From the NCBI GenBank assembly GCA_910585395.1, contig CAJUCK010000002.1:22084-33870 (forward strand): DNA of 11,787 nucleotides. Reading direction: 5' to 3'. Below, one piece after another: positions 1 to 7,658 of this stretch. The DNA comes from an uncultured Lachnospiraceae bacterium. Lineage in GTDB: Bacteria > Bacillota > Clostridia > Lachnospirales > Lachnospiraceae. Below the pieces are notes generated by a model, which saw only the letters and a program-made list of their open reading frames with translations, searched no databases and had not been told where the DNA came from. Numbering within the stretch: the stretch's first letter is position 1; the number at the start of each line of letters is the position of its first letter. A program made the translations under genes and the position numbers.

Positions 1-1
1 T

Positions 2-412
2 ACCCTGGGAGACCCCTGTATTTATTCCACATACATCTATATGCACCAAATGGCGGCAGAGGCAGGATATGAGACAGAGATTGTCAGTGGAGTCCCTTCC
101 TTTTGTGCGGTCTCTGCCAAACTTAATCAGGGGCTGGTAGAAAAATCTCAGATGCTGCACATCATTCCTTCCACCTATGGAATAGAAGAAGGGCTGAACT
201 TTCCAGGGACCAAAGTGATGATGAAAGTAGGAAAGAAGCTGGGAGAGATCAAGGAACAGTTTCAGCAAGAAAGTGCTCAAGAGAGACAGAGCAAGGCAGC
301 AATGATTGAGAACTGCGGGATGCCAGACGAACATATCTACAGAAATCTGGAGGAAATGCCAGACCAGGCCGGTTATTATTCCCTGATGATTGTAAAGGAG
401 CAGAAGCAATGA
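2..412 (+). CDS. cbiL: Cobalt-factor II (precorrin-2) C20-methyltransferase, 3' part only
   Basis: This is the C-terminal 136 residues of a gene cut by the left edge; the frame is open from base 2. It is a class III SAM-dependent tetrapyrrole methylase that methylates C20 of cobalt-factor II in the cytoplasm, the first peripheral methylation after the shared sirohydrochlorin branch. Visible at the very start is the family's TLGDPxxYSTYxY SAM-binding motif, followed by EIVSGVPSFCAVSAKLN, which fits the conserved GVPSF segment of CbiL/CobI. Intact family members are roughly 230-240 residues, so about 100 N-terminal residues are missing. The stop codon shares the ATGA overlap with cbiF. CbiL rather than CobI is preferred because the neighbours (CbiG, CbiJET) belong to the anaerobic cobalt-early route. 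An ATG at 41 is internal and is not the true start. Confidence 0.9.
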   Translation, partial: TLGDPCIYSTYIYMHQMAAEAGYETEIVSGVPSFCAVSAKLNQGLVEKSQMLHIIPSTYGIEEGLNFPGTKVMMKVGKKLGEIKEQFQQESAQERQSKAAMIENCGMPDEHIYRNLEEMPDQAGYYSLMIVKEQKQ

Positions 413-1164
413 TTTATTTTGTGGGAGCAGGAAGCGGAGCGCCAGACCTCATTACACTGCGGGGCCAGAAACTTCTGCAGCAGGCGGATGTGATTATTTA
501 TGCGGGTTCACTGGTAAATCCTCAGCTTTTAGAAGAGAAAAAGAAAGGATGCAGAGTGTATAACAGCGCGCTAATGACGCTGGAAGAAGTCACTGCGGTA
601 ATGAAGACGGCAGAGCAGGAAGGAAAGATGACAGTAAGGCTCCACACAGGAGATCCCTGCCTCTATGGTGCAGTGCGGGAACAGATGGATATTCTGGAAG
701 AGGCAGGAATTTCCTATGAATCTTGTCCAGGAGTCAGTTCTTTCTGTGGAGCAGCGTCGGCATTAAATTTGGAATATACGCTGCCAGATGTGTCTCAGAG
801 TGTTATTATTACCCGTATGGCAGGCAGAACTCCTGTGCCGGAACGAGAAGAAATTGCATCTCTGGCGGCGCACCAGGCTACTATGGTGATCTTTCTCAGT
901 GCTGGAATGCTGGAAAAACTGACAGAACGTCTGCTTGCAGGAGGATATCGCTTGGACACCCCAGCCGCCATTGTGTATAAGGCAACCTGGGAGGAAGAAA
1001 AAGCTTATGTCTGTACAGTAGAAACTCTCGCAGAGACAGCAAGAGCACATGGAATCACGAAAACAGCCCTGATCCTTGTAGGCGATGTGGTGACGCACAG
1101 CAGCTACCGGAGAAGCGACTTGTACCATCCAGAGTTTGAGACAGAGTTCCGCCGGAGGAAATGA
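409..1164 (+). CDS. cbiF: Cobalt-precorrin-4 C11-methyltransferase
   Basis: This 251-residue cytoplasmic enzyme transfers methyl from SAM to C11 of cobalt-precorrin-4, giving cobalt-precorrin-5A, the substrate of the CbiG encoded next. It is a full-length class III tetrapyrrole methylase. The N-terminal glycine loop VGAGSGAPDLITLRG is at residues 5-19, the second SAM motif H79-T80-G81-D82-P83 follows, and GVSSFCGAASAL sits near residue 107. The VIITRMAGRTPVPE stretch in the middle is typical of CbiF/CobM and separates it from the other methylases of the pathway. An AAGGAG at 395-400 lies 8 bases before the ATG, and the start overlaps the cbiL stop by 4 bases (ATGA), indicating translational coupling. 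The 3' end likewise overlaps cbiG. No anomalies are seen. Confidence 0.96.
   Translation: MIYFVGAGSGAPDLITLRGQKLLQQADVIIYAGSLVNPQLLEEKKKGCRVYNSALMTLEEVTAVMKTAEQEGKMTVRLHTGDPCLYGAVREQMDILEEAGISYESCPGVSSFCGAASALNLEYTLPDVSQSVIITRMAGRTPVPEREEIASLAAHQATMVIFLSAGMLEKLTERLLAGGYRLDTPAAIVYKATWEEEKAYVCTVETLAETARAHGITKTALILVGDVVTHSSYRRSDLYHPEFETEFRRRK
1154..1158 (+). promoter_or_regulatory. RBS of cbiG with unusual spacing to the ATG
   Basis: GGAGG ends 2 bases before the ATG at 1161 but 8 bases before the in-frame GTG at 1167. Spacing therefore argues for the GTG, while the ATGA overlap with cbiF argues for the ATG through termination-reinitiation. Confidence 0.55.
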
Positions 1165-2279
1165 AAGTGAGACAGCAGAACGTGGTGAGTATCATAAGTT
1201 TTACCAGAAATGGAAACGCCCTCGCCCAGAGAATCAGACATACCATTGAAAACTGCCCAGAGAACAGAGCGTTTTCTGAAAATATTAAGGTTCATGTGCA
1301 GGAGAGCAGGAAACTTTCCGGTTCTCTGAAAGAATGGTGCCAGAACGCCTTTGCACAGTCAGAGACATTGATTTTTGTGGGGGCTGCTGGAATTGCTGTG
1401 AGGCTGACAGCAGAGTTTATCAAAGATAAATTTCATGATCCTGCCGTGCTGGTGGTGGATGAACTGGGGCGTTTTATTATACCGATTTTATCCGGACATG
1501 TAGGAGGCGGCAATGATTTTGCACGTTTTCTTGCAGAAAGGCTGAAAGCCGTTCCGGTGATTACCACAGCAACAGATCTTTACAAAAAATTTGCGGTGGA
1601 CACATTTGCGGCAGAAAATAACCTGTATATCTCTGACCGGCTGCTGGCAAAAAAAATCTCGGCGGCAGTTCTGGAAGGAGAAAGAATTGGCTTTTTTTGT
1701 GAAAAGCAGGTTTTTGGAAGAATGCCAAAAGAGCTGGTCTGGACAGATGGAGTATCTGAACGAGACGAAGAGGTGCAGGCAGCATATCGGATTCGTGTGG
1801 GAGTGCACAAAGGAGAAGAAGATGGGAAGACGCTTTTTCTTTATCCCAAGGCTCTGGTGTTGGGAATTGGGTGCCAAAAAGGAATATCTGCAGAAGAGAT
1901 AGAAAGATTTGTGCAGCAGAATCTTTGTCAGAGGCAGATTGCAGGCGAAAGCCTGCTGGCAGCAGCCTCTGTGGATTTGAAGATGAAGGAAAAAGGGATA
2001 ACAGAGTTCTGTCAGAGATGGAATCTTTCATTCTGCACTTTTTCTCCAGAGCAGCTTGCAGAAATCCCAGGAATTTTTACAGATTCTGCATTTGTTATGG
2101 ATACTGTTGGTGTGGGAAATGTATGTGAGCGTGCTGCAGCGGCATATATTATGAAATCTGCAGCGGTAAAAGAAGGACAAGCGCCTGAACCATTGTACAG
2201 GCTGATACAGAGAAAAACTGCAGAATGTGGGATTACGCTTGCCGTGGCAGAAGCAGATTGGAGTGTGGAATTTGAATAA
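1161..2279 (+). CDS. cbiG: Cobalt-precorrin-5A hydrolase
   Basis: CbiG opens the delta-lactone of cobalt-precorrin-5A and releases the extruded two-carbon unit as acetaldehyde; it occurs only in the anaerobic B12 pathway. The 372-residue product shows the usual layout. An N-terminal/central region contains FVGAAGIAVRL (near residue 71) and the signature S111-G-H-V-G-G-G-N-D119. A C-terminal CbiG_C domain opens with LGIGCQKG at 234-241 and continues with DTVGVGNVCERAA near residue 315. Its length matches stand-alone CbiG. It overlaps cbiF by 4 bases. The start is ambiguous: the GGAGG at 1154-1158 is only 2 bases from the ATG at 1161, whereas an in-frame GTG at 1167 has an 8-base spacing and may be the real initiation codon (370 residues). 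Its 3' end overlaps cbiH. Confidence 0.94.
   Translation: MKVRQQNVVSIISFTRNGNALAQRIRHTIENCPENRAFSENIKVHVQESRKLSGSLKEWCQNAFAQSETLIFVGAAGIAVRLTAEFIKDKFHDPAVLVVDELGRFIIPILSGHVGGGNDFARFLAERLKAVPVITTATDLYKKFAVDTFAAENNLYISDRLLAKKISAAVLEGERIGFFCEKQVFGRMPKELVWTDGVSERDEEVQAAYRIRVGVHKGEEDGKTLFLYPKALVLGIGCQKGISAEEIERFVQQNLCQRQIAGESLLAAASVDLKMKEKGITEFCQRWNLSFCTFSPEQLAEIPGIFTDSAFVMDTVGVGNVCERAAAAYIMKSAAVKEGQAPEPLYRLIQRKTAECGITLAVAEADWSVEFE
2260..2263 (+). promoter_or_regulatory. RBS that decides the TTG start of cbiH
   Basis: GGAG lies 8 bases before the TTG at 2272, inside the end of cbiG. No comparable site precedes the GTG at 2227, and it is too close to serve the GTG at 2263. Confidence 0.6.
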
Positions 2280-3000
2280 ATTATATGTGGTGGGAATGGG
2301 ACCAGGAGCCTATGAAGAGATGACAGTGCGTGCAGTGAAAATATTAGAGCAGTGCCAGGTGATTGTAGGTTATACACTGTATGTAGATTTGATACGAGAG
2401 CATTTTTCAGAAAAAGAATTTTTGACAACGCCTATGCGCCGGGAAATAGAACGGTGCCGTCTTGCCCTAAAGACAGCTCAGGCAGGCAGAACTACTGCCA
2501 TGATCTGCAGTGGAGATGCAGGTGTGTATGGAATGAGCGGGGTATTGCTGGAAATGAGCCGAGATTATCCTGAGGCAGAAATAGAGATAGTGCCAGGGGT
2601 AACAGCTGCGGTCAGCGGCGCTGCCTGCCTGGGAGCGCCTTTGATGCATGATTTTGCAGTTATCAGCCTCAGTGATTTGATGACGCCCTGGGAATTGATT
2701 GAGAGGCGGCTGCGGTCAGCAGCAGAAGCAGATTTTGTCATTTGTCTTTATAATCCTTCCAGCAGAAAACGTTCTGACTATCTCAAGCGGGCATGCGATA
2801 TCTTGCTGCATTTCAGGAAAGCAGGCAGTTTATGCGGCGTCGTGAGGAATATTGCAAGAGAAGGAATGACTAGCAGAGTTTGTACGCTGGAAGAACTTAG
2901 AGAGATGAAGACAGATATGTTCACCACTGTATTTATCGGAAATTCCGGCACGAAGCAAGTAAATGGGCATCTGGTGACACCACGTGGATATAGTTTGTGA
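2272..3000 (+). CDS. cbiH: Cobalt-factor III (precorrin-3B) C17-methyltransferase
   Basis: CbiH methylates C17 and drives contraction of the macrocycle with delta-lactone formation. Biochemically it acts before CbiF, although its gene comes after cbiG. With the TTG start at 2272 it is 242 residues: VVGMGPGAYEEMT at 6-18 is the N-terminal SAM glycine loop, C79-S-G-D-A-G-V-Y-G-M is the second motif, and IVPGVTAAVSGAACLGAPL is the C17-methylase signature. CLYNPSSRKRSDYL and the GNSGTKQ near the C-terminus also fit CbiH/CobJ. The TTG is chosen because GGAG at 2260-2263 lies 8 bases upstream and it puts the glycine loop at the normal distance from the N-terminus. GTG codons at 2227 and 2263 would add 15 or 3 atypical residues. 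The TTG start overlaps the cbiG stop by 8 bases. No C-terminal ferredoxin-like extension is present. Confidence 0.95.
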   Translation: MNKLYVVGMGPGAYEEMTVRAVKILEQCQVIVGYTLYVDLIREHFSEKEFLTTPMRREIERCRLALKTAQAGRTTAMICSGDAGVYGMSGVLLEMSRDYPEAEIEIVPGVTAAVSGAACLGAPLMHDFAVISLSDLMTPWELIERRLRSAAEADFVICLYNPSSRKRSDYLKRACDILLHFRKAGSLCGVVRNIAREGMTSRVCTLEELREMKTDMFTTVFIGNSGTKQVNGHLVTPRGYSL

Positions 3001-3003
3001 AAT

Positions 3004-3008
3004 GGAGG
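3004..3008 (+). promoter_or_regulatory. RBS that decides the GTG start of cbiJET
   Basis: GGAGG is located just after the cbiH stop and 6 bases before the GTG at 3015. It favours 3015 over the stop-overlapping GTG at 2997. Confidence 0.65.
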
Positions 3009-3014
3009 AAACTG

Positions 3015-5033
3015 GTGCAGAATTTATTGATTTTTTCAGGTACGAGTGAAGGCAGAGCGCTTGCCAGGCATCTTGCTGATCATGGGAAGTCAGTTACAGT
3101 CTGTGTTGCCACGGAATATGGGCAGGAGGTAATGGCGCAGGAAGAAGATTCTCGCATTTCGGTGCAGATAGGCCGGCTTGACGCAGCTCAGATGGAGGAA
3201 ATGATGTCAGAAGGAAACTTTGATGTCATAGTGGATGCCACACACCCCTTTGCATTGGAGGTGTCAGAAAATATCGCCCAAGCCTGTGCAGGACAAAAAA
3301 AAGAATTACTGCGTCTCTTGCGGGATGAGCAGCCGGCCGAAAGCACTACAGATGCAAAAATAATTTATGCAGATTGTGCAGAGCAGGCGGCAGCATACCT
3401 CAATCAATTCAGAGGAAATATATTTCTCACAACTGGAAGCAAAGAACTTGCAATATATGCGCGGAGAATTCAGGATATTTCCAGATTGTATGTGCGCATT
3501 CTGCCAACTGCCGCAGAGGTGGAGAACTGCCGCAGACTGGGATTGAAAGGGAGACAGATCATCTGCATGCAGGGACCGTTCAGCACAGAATTAAATATAG
3601 CAATGATCCGTGAGGTCAAGGCATCCATTCTGGTGACAAAGGAGACTTCTCAGGCAGGAGGTTTCACTCAAAAGCTGCAGGCAGTATCCCAGGCAGGAAT
3701 TGAGGCCTTAGTAATAAGACGTCCAGAGGAAACAGGGTATTCCATGGATGAAATTCTCAAACGCCTTGGTGTGGAAAGGAAACGACAACAGCCTAAGAGG
3801 CAGGTTATTCTTGCCGGTATGGGCATGGGAAATCTGTTAAATATGACCAGGGAGGTATATCAGTCATGCCAGGACGCCGATGTGATTATCGGGGCAGAAC
3901 GGATGCTTGAGACCATAAAAGACATGGGAAAGCCAATGAAAAAGCTTTACCAGAGTAAGGAAACGGCAGATTATATCATAGAGCATACAGAGTATCAGAA
4001 GGTTGTGGTTCTTCTGTCTGGTGATGTTGGATTTTACAGCGGAGCTAAGAAACTGCGGGAAGAAATTATGTGCAGAAAGGAATTAGCACAAGAAGATGGA
4101 ACGAAGACAGAAGATATCCAGATACGTTCGCTGTGCGGCGTGCCTTCTGTAGTATATTTTGCAGGCAGGCTGGGTATTGCCTGGGAGGATTTGACGCTTT
4201 TGAGCCTTCACGCAAGACAAAAGAATCTGATTGGAACAATGCAGAGAAAAGGGAAAGTATTTGCCCTCACAGATGGAGCAGAGAAAATTCGCAGTTTAAG
4301 CAGAGAGCTTTTAACGTATGGTTTTTCTGAGACAGAAATGTATGTGGGCTATATGCTCAGCTATCCTCAGGAAGAAATTTTTCGGGGAAAACCAGAAGAG
4401 TTCCTGGATTATGAGAAAGAAGGAGCTTCTGTGGTGATTCTGCTGGATAAGAGACGGACGGAGTATGTGATTACAGGACTTCCAGATAAAGAGTTTTTTC
4501 GGGGACAGGCACCTATGACAAAGGAAGAAGTGCGCAGCGTGTCTCTGTCAAAACTTGCCTTGACCGGGGAGGCAGTGGTTTACGATATCGGAGCCGGAAC
4601 TGGAAGTGTGGCGGTAGAATGTGCCAGACAATGTTTAGAAGGAACAGTCTATGCCATAGAAAGAAAAGAGCAGGCATTGGAGCTGCTGAGGAAGAATAAA
4701 ATAAAGCATAGCGCATGGAACTTAGAAATAGTACCAGGGGAAGCGCCAGAAGCTTTGTCAGAACTTCCAGCGCCGACGCATGCATTTTTGGGAGGCAGCG
4801 GGGGCAGGCTTATAGAAATTATAAGAGCGCTGTGGAAGAAAAATCCCAGAGTGCGCCTGGTATTGAATGTGATTTCGCTGGAAACACTGCAGGAACTGAT
4901 AAAGCTGATGGAGGGCACGGCATTTTCTTATAAAGAAATCGTGCAGATATCTGTGTCTAAGGCAAAGGAAATGGGACATCACAATCTCATGATGGGACAG
5001 AATCCAGTGTACGTGATTACTTTGCAGAAATGA
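3015..5033 (+). CDS. cbiJET: Trifunctional CbiJ-CbiE-CbiT fusion: cobalt-precorrin-6A reductase / C5-methyltransferase / C15-methyltransferase-decarboxylase
   Basis: One 672-residue chain carries three consecutive activities of the corrin pathway. Residues 1 to about 258 are CbiJ/CobK: the NAD(P)H-type loop FSGTSEGRALA (7-17), then DVIVDATHPFA and FLTTGSKEL. It reduces cobalt-precorrin-6A to 6B. Residues about 262-485 are CbiE, a class III methylase beginning VILAGMGMGN, with LLSGDVGFYSGA and RSLCGVPSVVYFAGRLG. Residues about 486-672 are CbiT: PDKEFFRGQAPMTKEEVR (around 489-506), then the Rossmann SAM motif D524-I-G-A-G-T-G530, FLGGSGG, and a C-terminal GHHNLMMGQNPVY. CbiT methylates C15 and decarboxylates the C12 acetate; CbiE then methylates C5. 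The GTG at 3015 is preferred because GGAGG at 3004-3008 sits 6 bases before it. A GTG at 2997, overlapping the cbiH stop, would add 6 residues and lacks a good RBS. CbiE-CbiT fusions (CobL-like) are common; addition of the reductase is rarer. Confidence 0.95.
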   Translation: MQNLLIFSGTSEGRALARHLADHGKSVTVCVATEYGQEVMAQEEDSRISVQIGRLDAAQMEEMMSEGNFDVIVDATHPFALEVSENIAQACAGQKKELLRLLRDEQPAESTTDAKIIYADCAEQAAAYLNQFRGNIFLTTGSKELAIYARRIQDISRLYVRILPTAAEVENCRRLGLKGRQIICMQGPFSTELNIAMIREVKASILVTKETSQAGGFTQKLQAVSQAGIEALVIRRPEETGYSMDEILKRLGVERKRQQPKRQVILAGMGMGNLLNMTREVYQSCQDADVIIGAERMLETIKDMGKPMKKLYQSKETADYIIEHTEYQKVVVLLSGDVGFYSGAKKLREEIMCRKELAQEDGTKTEDIQIRSLCGVPSVVYFAGRLGIAWEDLTLLSLHARQKNLIGTMQRKGKVFALTDGAEKIRSLSRELLTYGFSETEMYVGYMLSYPQEEIFRGKPEEFLDYEKEGASVVILLDKRRTEYVITGLPDKEFFRGQAPMTKEEVRSVSLSKLALTGEAVVYDIGAGTGSVAVECARQCLEGTVYAIERKEQALELLRKNKIKHSAWNLEIVPGEAPEALSELPAPTHAFLGGSGGRLIEIIRALWKKNPRVRLVLNVISLETLQELIKLMEGTAFSYKEIVQISVSKAKEMGHHNLMMGQNPVYVITLQK

Positions 5034-5040
5034 GGAAGTT

Positions 5041-5715
5041 ATGGTAAATAAAGTAAATGGACAGAAATATTATGAATATACCAAGGTAAGCAGCCAGAAA
5101 CGGAAGTCAGCAGAATCTTCTGAATTTCACATGAACCTGGATAAACAGGGCGTGATTTATGAGAAAAGTGAAGAGAAAGAGGAAACTTCAAAAGCAAAAG
5201 AGCCAGAAAGGTCTGATGATGCAGCCAGGCAGCGGCAGCATGGAGGCGTTAAAGTGGAGATTTCCCGCCAGGGGCAGGAGCGGGCGGTTATGGAGAGGCA
5301 GCGCACTGCTTTGGTGGAACGGATACGTGGGTTTACAGAAAATGCCATTTCATTTCTCAGAGCGCTGTGGGACAGGATTTGGAATGACGCCTCAAAAGAA
5401 GCAGAATTTCCAGAGGTTCTTGCAGAGCATATAGAAGAAGCAGAAGAAATGAAACAAGAACTGCAAGTCCGCCATCCGCTGGAGGAAAGAGACAGCCTTG
5501 CCTGGTCTCTATACACTCAGGAAGAGGTGCGGGCAATTTTTAAAAGGGGAGATGCAAAAGAAATCCAGGATTTTCTGTCAGAACATGGGGAGCGGCATCT
5601 TGCCAAAAATTCAGATTTACTGACACAATATGACAGAAGCGGGAGTATCGTGGGTCTGAACCGTTCAGATAAAGAACGTATTTTGCACGGAGACAGGAAT
5701 GAAATCGAGCTGTAA
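5041..5715 (+). CDS. Conserved-looking hypothetical protein, charged N-terminus with a compact C-terminal domain
   Basis: I do not recognise a characterised family. The 224-residue product starts 7 bases after the cbiJET stop, with AGGAAG at 5034-5039 as a close RBS, so it is probably co-transcribed with the B12 genes. Residues 1 to about 85 are strongly charged and low in hydrophobics (K/E/S/R/Q rich, including EEKEETSKAKEPERSDD) and likely disordered. Residues about 95-150 (RQRTALVERIRGFTENAISF, then LRALWDRIW and an E/K-rich stretch) look helical and possibly amphipathic. The last ~65 residues have a folded-domain appearance: LYTQEEVRAIFKRGDAKEIQ, NSDLLTQYDRSGSIVGL, and DKERILHGDRN near the end. 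There is no signal peptide, TM segment, catalytic motif or metal-binding cysteine cluster. A role in B12 synthesis is suggested only by position, and the next gene (asnB) is an equally valid association. Confidence 0.82.
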   Translation: MVNKVNGQKYYEYTKVSSQKRKSAESSEFHMNLDKQGVIYEKSEEKEETSKAKEPERSDDAARQRQHGGVKVEISRQGQERAVMERQRTALVERIRGFTENAISFLRALWDRIWNDASKEAEFPEVLAEHIEEAEEMKQELQVRHPLEERDSLAWSLYTQEEVRAIFKRGDAKEIQDFLSEHGERHLAKNSDLLTQYDRSGSIVGLNRSDKERILHGDRNEIEL

Positions 5716-5740
5716 AGGTATTTTTTTGATCGTTCCACGA

Positions 5741-5746
5741 TATAAT
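5741..5746 (+). promoter_or_regulatory. Candidate -10 box of an asnB promoter
   Basis: A perfect TATAAT lies 30 bases before the asnB start codon, inside the 60-base gap after the 224-residue protein gene. No good -35 hexamer exists at 16-18 bases upstream (the region is GTATTT/TATTTT), so strength is uncertain. If used, the transcript would start near 5753 and asnB could be expressed separately from the cobalamin operon. Confidence 0.4.
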
Positions 5747-5775
5747 GAGGTAATAGAAAAAACAGGAGTTGCCAT

Positions 5776-7629
5776 ATGTGTGGAATTGCAGGTTTTTATC
5801 ATAGACAAAGAGATTATGAAAAGGATGGGGCGTATTATCGTTCCATCCTTGTTACTATGCATGAAAAGCTGCACAGGAGAGGACCGGATGAGGCCGGTAT
5901 TTACCTGAGCGGGCCATGTGGCCTGTCCCACAGCCGTCTGTCTATTATTGACCTGGCTTTGGGACATCAGCCCATGGTGAAAAGGATTGGAGGGAGGACC
6001 TGTGCCATAGCGTACAATGGGGAACTTTATAATACAAAAGAGCTTCGGGCGGACTTAAAGAAAAAGGGATGGCGTTTTGAAACCTCATGTGATACAGAAG
6101 TGATATTGCTGGGGTTTATGGAATATGGACCGGAAATAGCAGAAAAACTTAACGGTATATTTGCATTTGCAATTGTGGATGAACAGGAAAATATGCTGTA
6201 TTTGTTTCGGGATCCTATGGGCGTTAAGCCTTTGTTTTATATGAAGAAAGAACATGAACTGATTTTTGCCTCAGAGCCGAAAGGGATTTTGGCACATCCG
6301 GCAGTAAATCCTGAGCTGGACCGGGAGGGGCTCAATGAGATTTTCGGAATTGGGCCGGCGCGTACCCCTGGAATTGGTGTGTTCAAAGGGATGAAAGAAG
6401 TGTGTCCTGGAGAGTATATCACTTATGGAAGAAAGCGTGCCCTTCAGAGGAAAATATACTGGAAGCTTGAGAGCCATCCTCATACGGACAGCTATGAGCG
6501 TACAATTGAGACTGTGTCAGAACTGGTGCAGGATTCTGTAAGGCGGCAGATGGTGTCAGATGTGCCAGTGTGTACCTTTTTGTCCGGCGGCGTGGACAGC
6601 AGCCTGGTGTCAGCCATTTGTGCGGCAGAGCTGAAAAAGCAGGGGCAGAGACTGACCACCTTTTCGTTTGATTTTGTGGATAACCAGAAAAACTTTAAAG
6701 CAAATTCATTTCAACCATCCCAGGATAGGCCCTATGTAGAGAAAATGATAGATTTTCTGGGCTCTGAGCATCACTTTCTGGAGTGTGACAATACCAATCA
6801 GATAGAAAAATTGTATGATTCTGTGAAAGCACATGATCTGCCCGCCATGGCGGATGTGGATTCTTCCATGTTGTATTTTTGTTCTCAGGTGAGTCAGAGC
6901 CATAAGGTGACGCTCACTGGGGAATGTGCAGATGAGATCTTCGGAGGATATCCTTGGTTTCACCGAAAAGAGTGTTTTCAGGCTCAGACTTTTCCCTGGA
7001 CTATGGATCTTTCACCCAGGAAAGAACTGCTCTCAGATGAATTTTTAGAGTATCTGCGCATGGATGAATATGTGAGAGAACGATACCAGCATTCGCTGTC
7101 TGAAACACCTAGATGTGAAGATGACAGTCCTCAGGAAAAGAGAAGAAGAGAGATTTCCTGGCTGAATTTGAAGTGGTTCATGCAGACTCTGCTCAACCGC
7201 ATGGACCGCACCAGTATGTACAGCGGGCTGGAGGCACGGGTGCCTTTTGCTGATACCAGGATTGTTCAGTATGTGTGGAATGTACCCTGGGAAATGAAGG
7301 CGAGAGATGGCGTGGTGAAAAATCTGCTCCGTCAGTCAGGAAGAGGAATTTTACCAGAAGAAGTATTGTTTCGGCAAAAATCTCCGTATCCAAAGACATA
7401 TGATCCACGTTATGAGAAGCTTTTAAAAGGAAAGATTCGTGAAATTATGAGTGACAGCAGCGCATTGGTGCGGCAGTTTTTAGACTTGAAGAAAGTGGAA
7501 GCATTTCTGGAGAAATCTTCTGATTATGGCAGACCTTGGTACGGACAGCTGATGGCTGGCCCGCAGCTTCTGGCATATCTGATTCAGATTAATGCCTGGA
7601 TGCAGTATTATGATATAAAAATTCGATAA
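5776..7629 (+). CDS. asnB: Asparagine synthetase B (glutamine-hydrolysing)
   Basis: This enzyme makes asparagine from aspartate, glutamine and ATP in the cytoplasm. The 617-residue product begins MCGIAGF, so after Met removal Cys2 is the N-terminal nucleophile of the class II glutaminase domain (about 2-210). That domain shows R54-L-S-I-I-D-L, Y80-N-G-E-L-Y-N and R145-D-P-M-G-V-K-P-L-F-Y. The synthetase domain follows, with the PP-loop S270-G-G-V-D-S-S for ATP pyrophosphate binding and T381-G-E-C-A-D-E-I-F-G-G-Y. In the latter motif a Cys replaces the Gly usual in GEGADE. NRMDRTSMYSGLEARVPFAD near residue 475 is the expected asparagine-synthetase C-terminal signature. AGGAG at 5764-5768, 7 bases before the ATG, and the obligatory N-terminal Cys fix the start. 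Length is normal for the family. A role on another carboxylate substrate is possible for AsnB-like proteins but nothing here supports it. Confidence 0.96.
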   Translation: MCGIAGFYHRQRDYEKDGAYYRSILVTMHEKLHRRGPDEAGIYLSGPCGLSHSRLSIIDLALGHQPMVKRIGGRTCAIAYNGELYNTKELRADLKKKGWRFETSCDTEVILLGFMEYGPEIAEKLNGIFAFAIVDEQENMLYLFRDPMGVKPLFYMKKEHELIFASEPKGILAHPAVNPELDREGLNEIFGIGPARTPGIGVFKGMKEVCPGEYITYGRKRALQRKIYWKLESHPHTDSYERTIETVSELVQDSVRRQMVSDVPVCTFLSGGVDSSLVSAICAAELKKQGQRLTTFSFDFVDNQKNFKANSFQPSQDRPYVEKMIDFLGSEHHFLECDNTNQIEKLYDSVKAHDLPAMADVDSSMLYFCSQVSQSHKVTLTGECADEIFGGYPWFHRKECFQAQTFPWTMDLSPRKELLSDEFLEYLRMDEYVRERYQHSLSETPRCEDDSPQEKRRREISWLNLKWFMQTLLNRMDRTSMYSGLEARVPFADTRIVQYVWNVPWEMKARDGVVKNLLRQSGRGILPEEVLFRQKSPYPKTYDPRYEKLLKGKIREIMSDSSALVRQFLDLKKVEAFLEKSSDYGRPWYGQLMAGPQLLAYLIQINAWMQYYDIKIR

Positions 7630-7658
7630 TTCAGGTGTTTTCGTTTTATTATTTCAGA

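Noticed and set aside
1561..2031. Minus-strand open frame of 156 codons opposite cbiG
   Set aside because: It lies wholly inside a clearly conserved gene, has a Ser/Leu/Phe-rich composition typical of antisense shadow, and has no RBS or recognisable domain.
2012..2428. Minus-strand open frame spanning the cbiG/cbiH junction
   Set aside because: Both overlapped genes are well supported by motifs, and the frame has low-complexity antisense character.
5693..5727. Intrinsic terminator after the 224-residue protein gene, suggested by a run of seven T at 5721-5727
   Set aside because: Only a 4-bp ACAG/CTGT pairing could be found upstream of the T-run, and it lies inside the coding end. It is too weak to call.
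5763..7629. AsnB as a dedicated corrin side-chain amidase of the B12 pathway
   Set aside because: Corrin amidations are done by the CbiA and CbiP families with class I glutaminases. This protein has standard AsnB domains and may have its own promoter, so adjacency alone is not enough.
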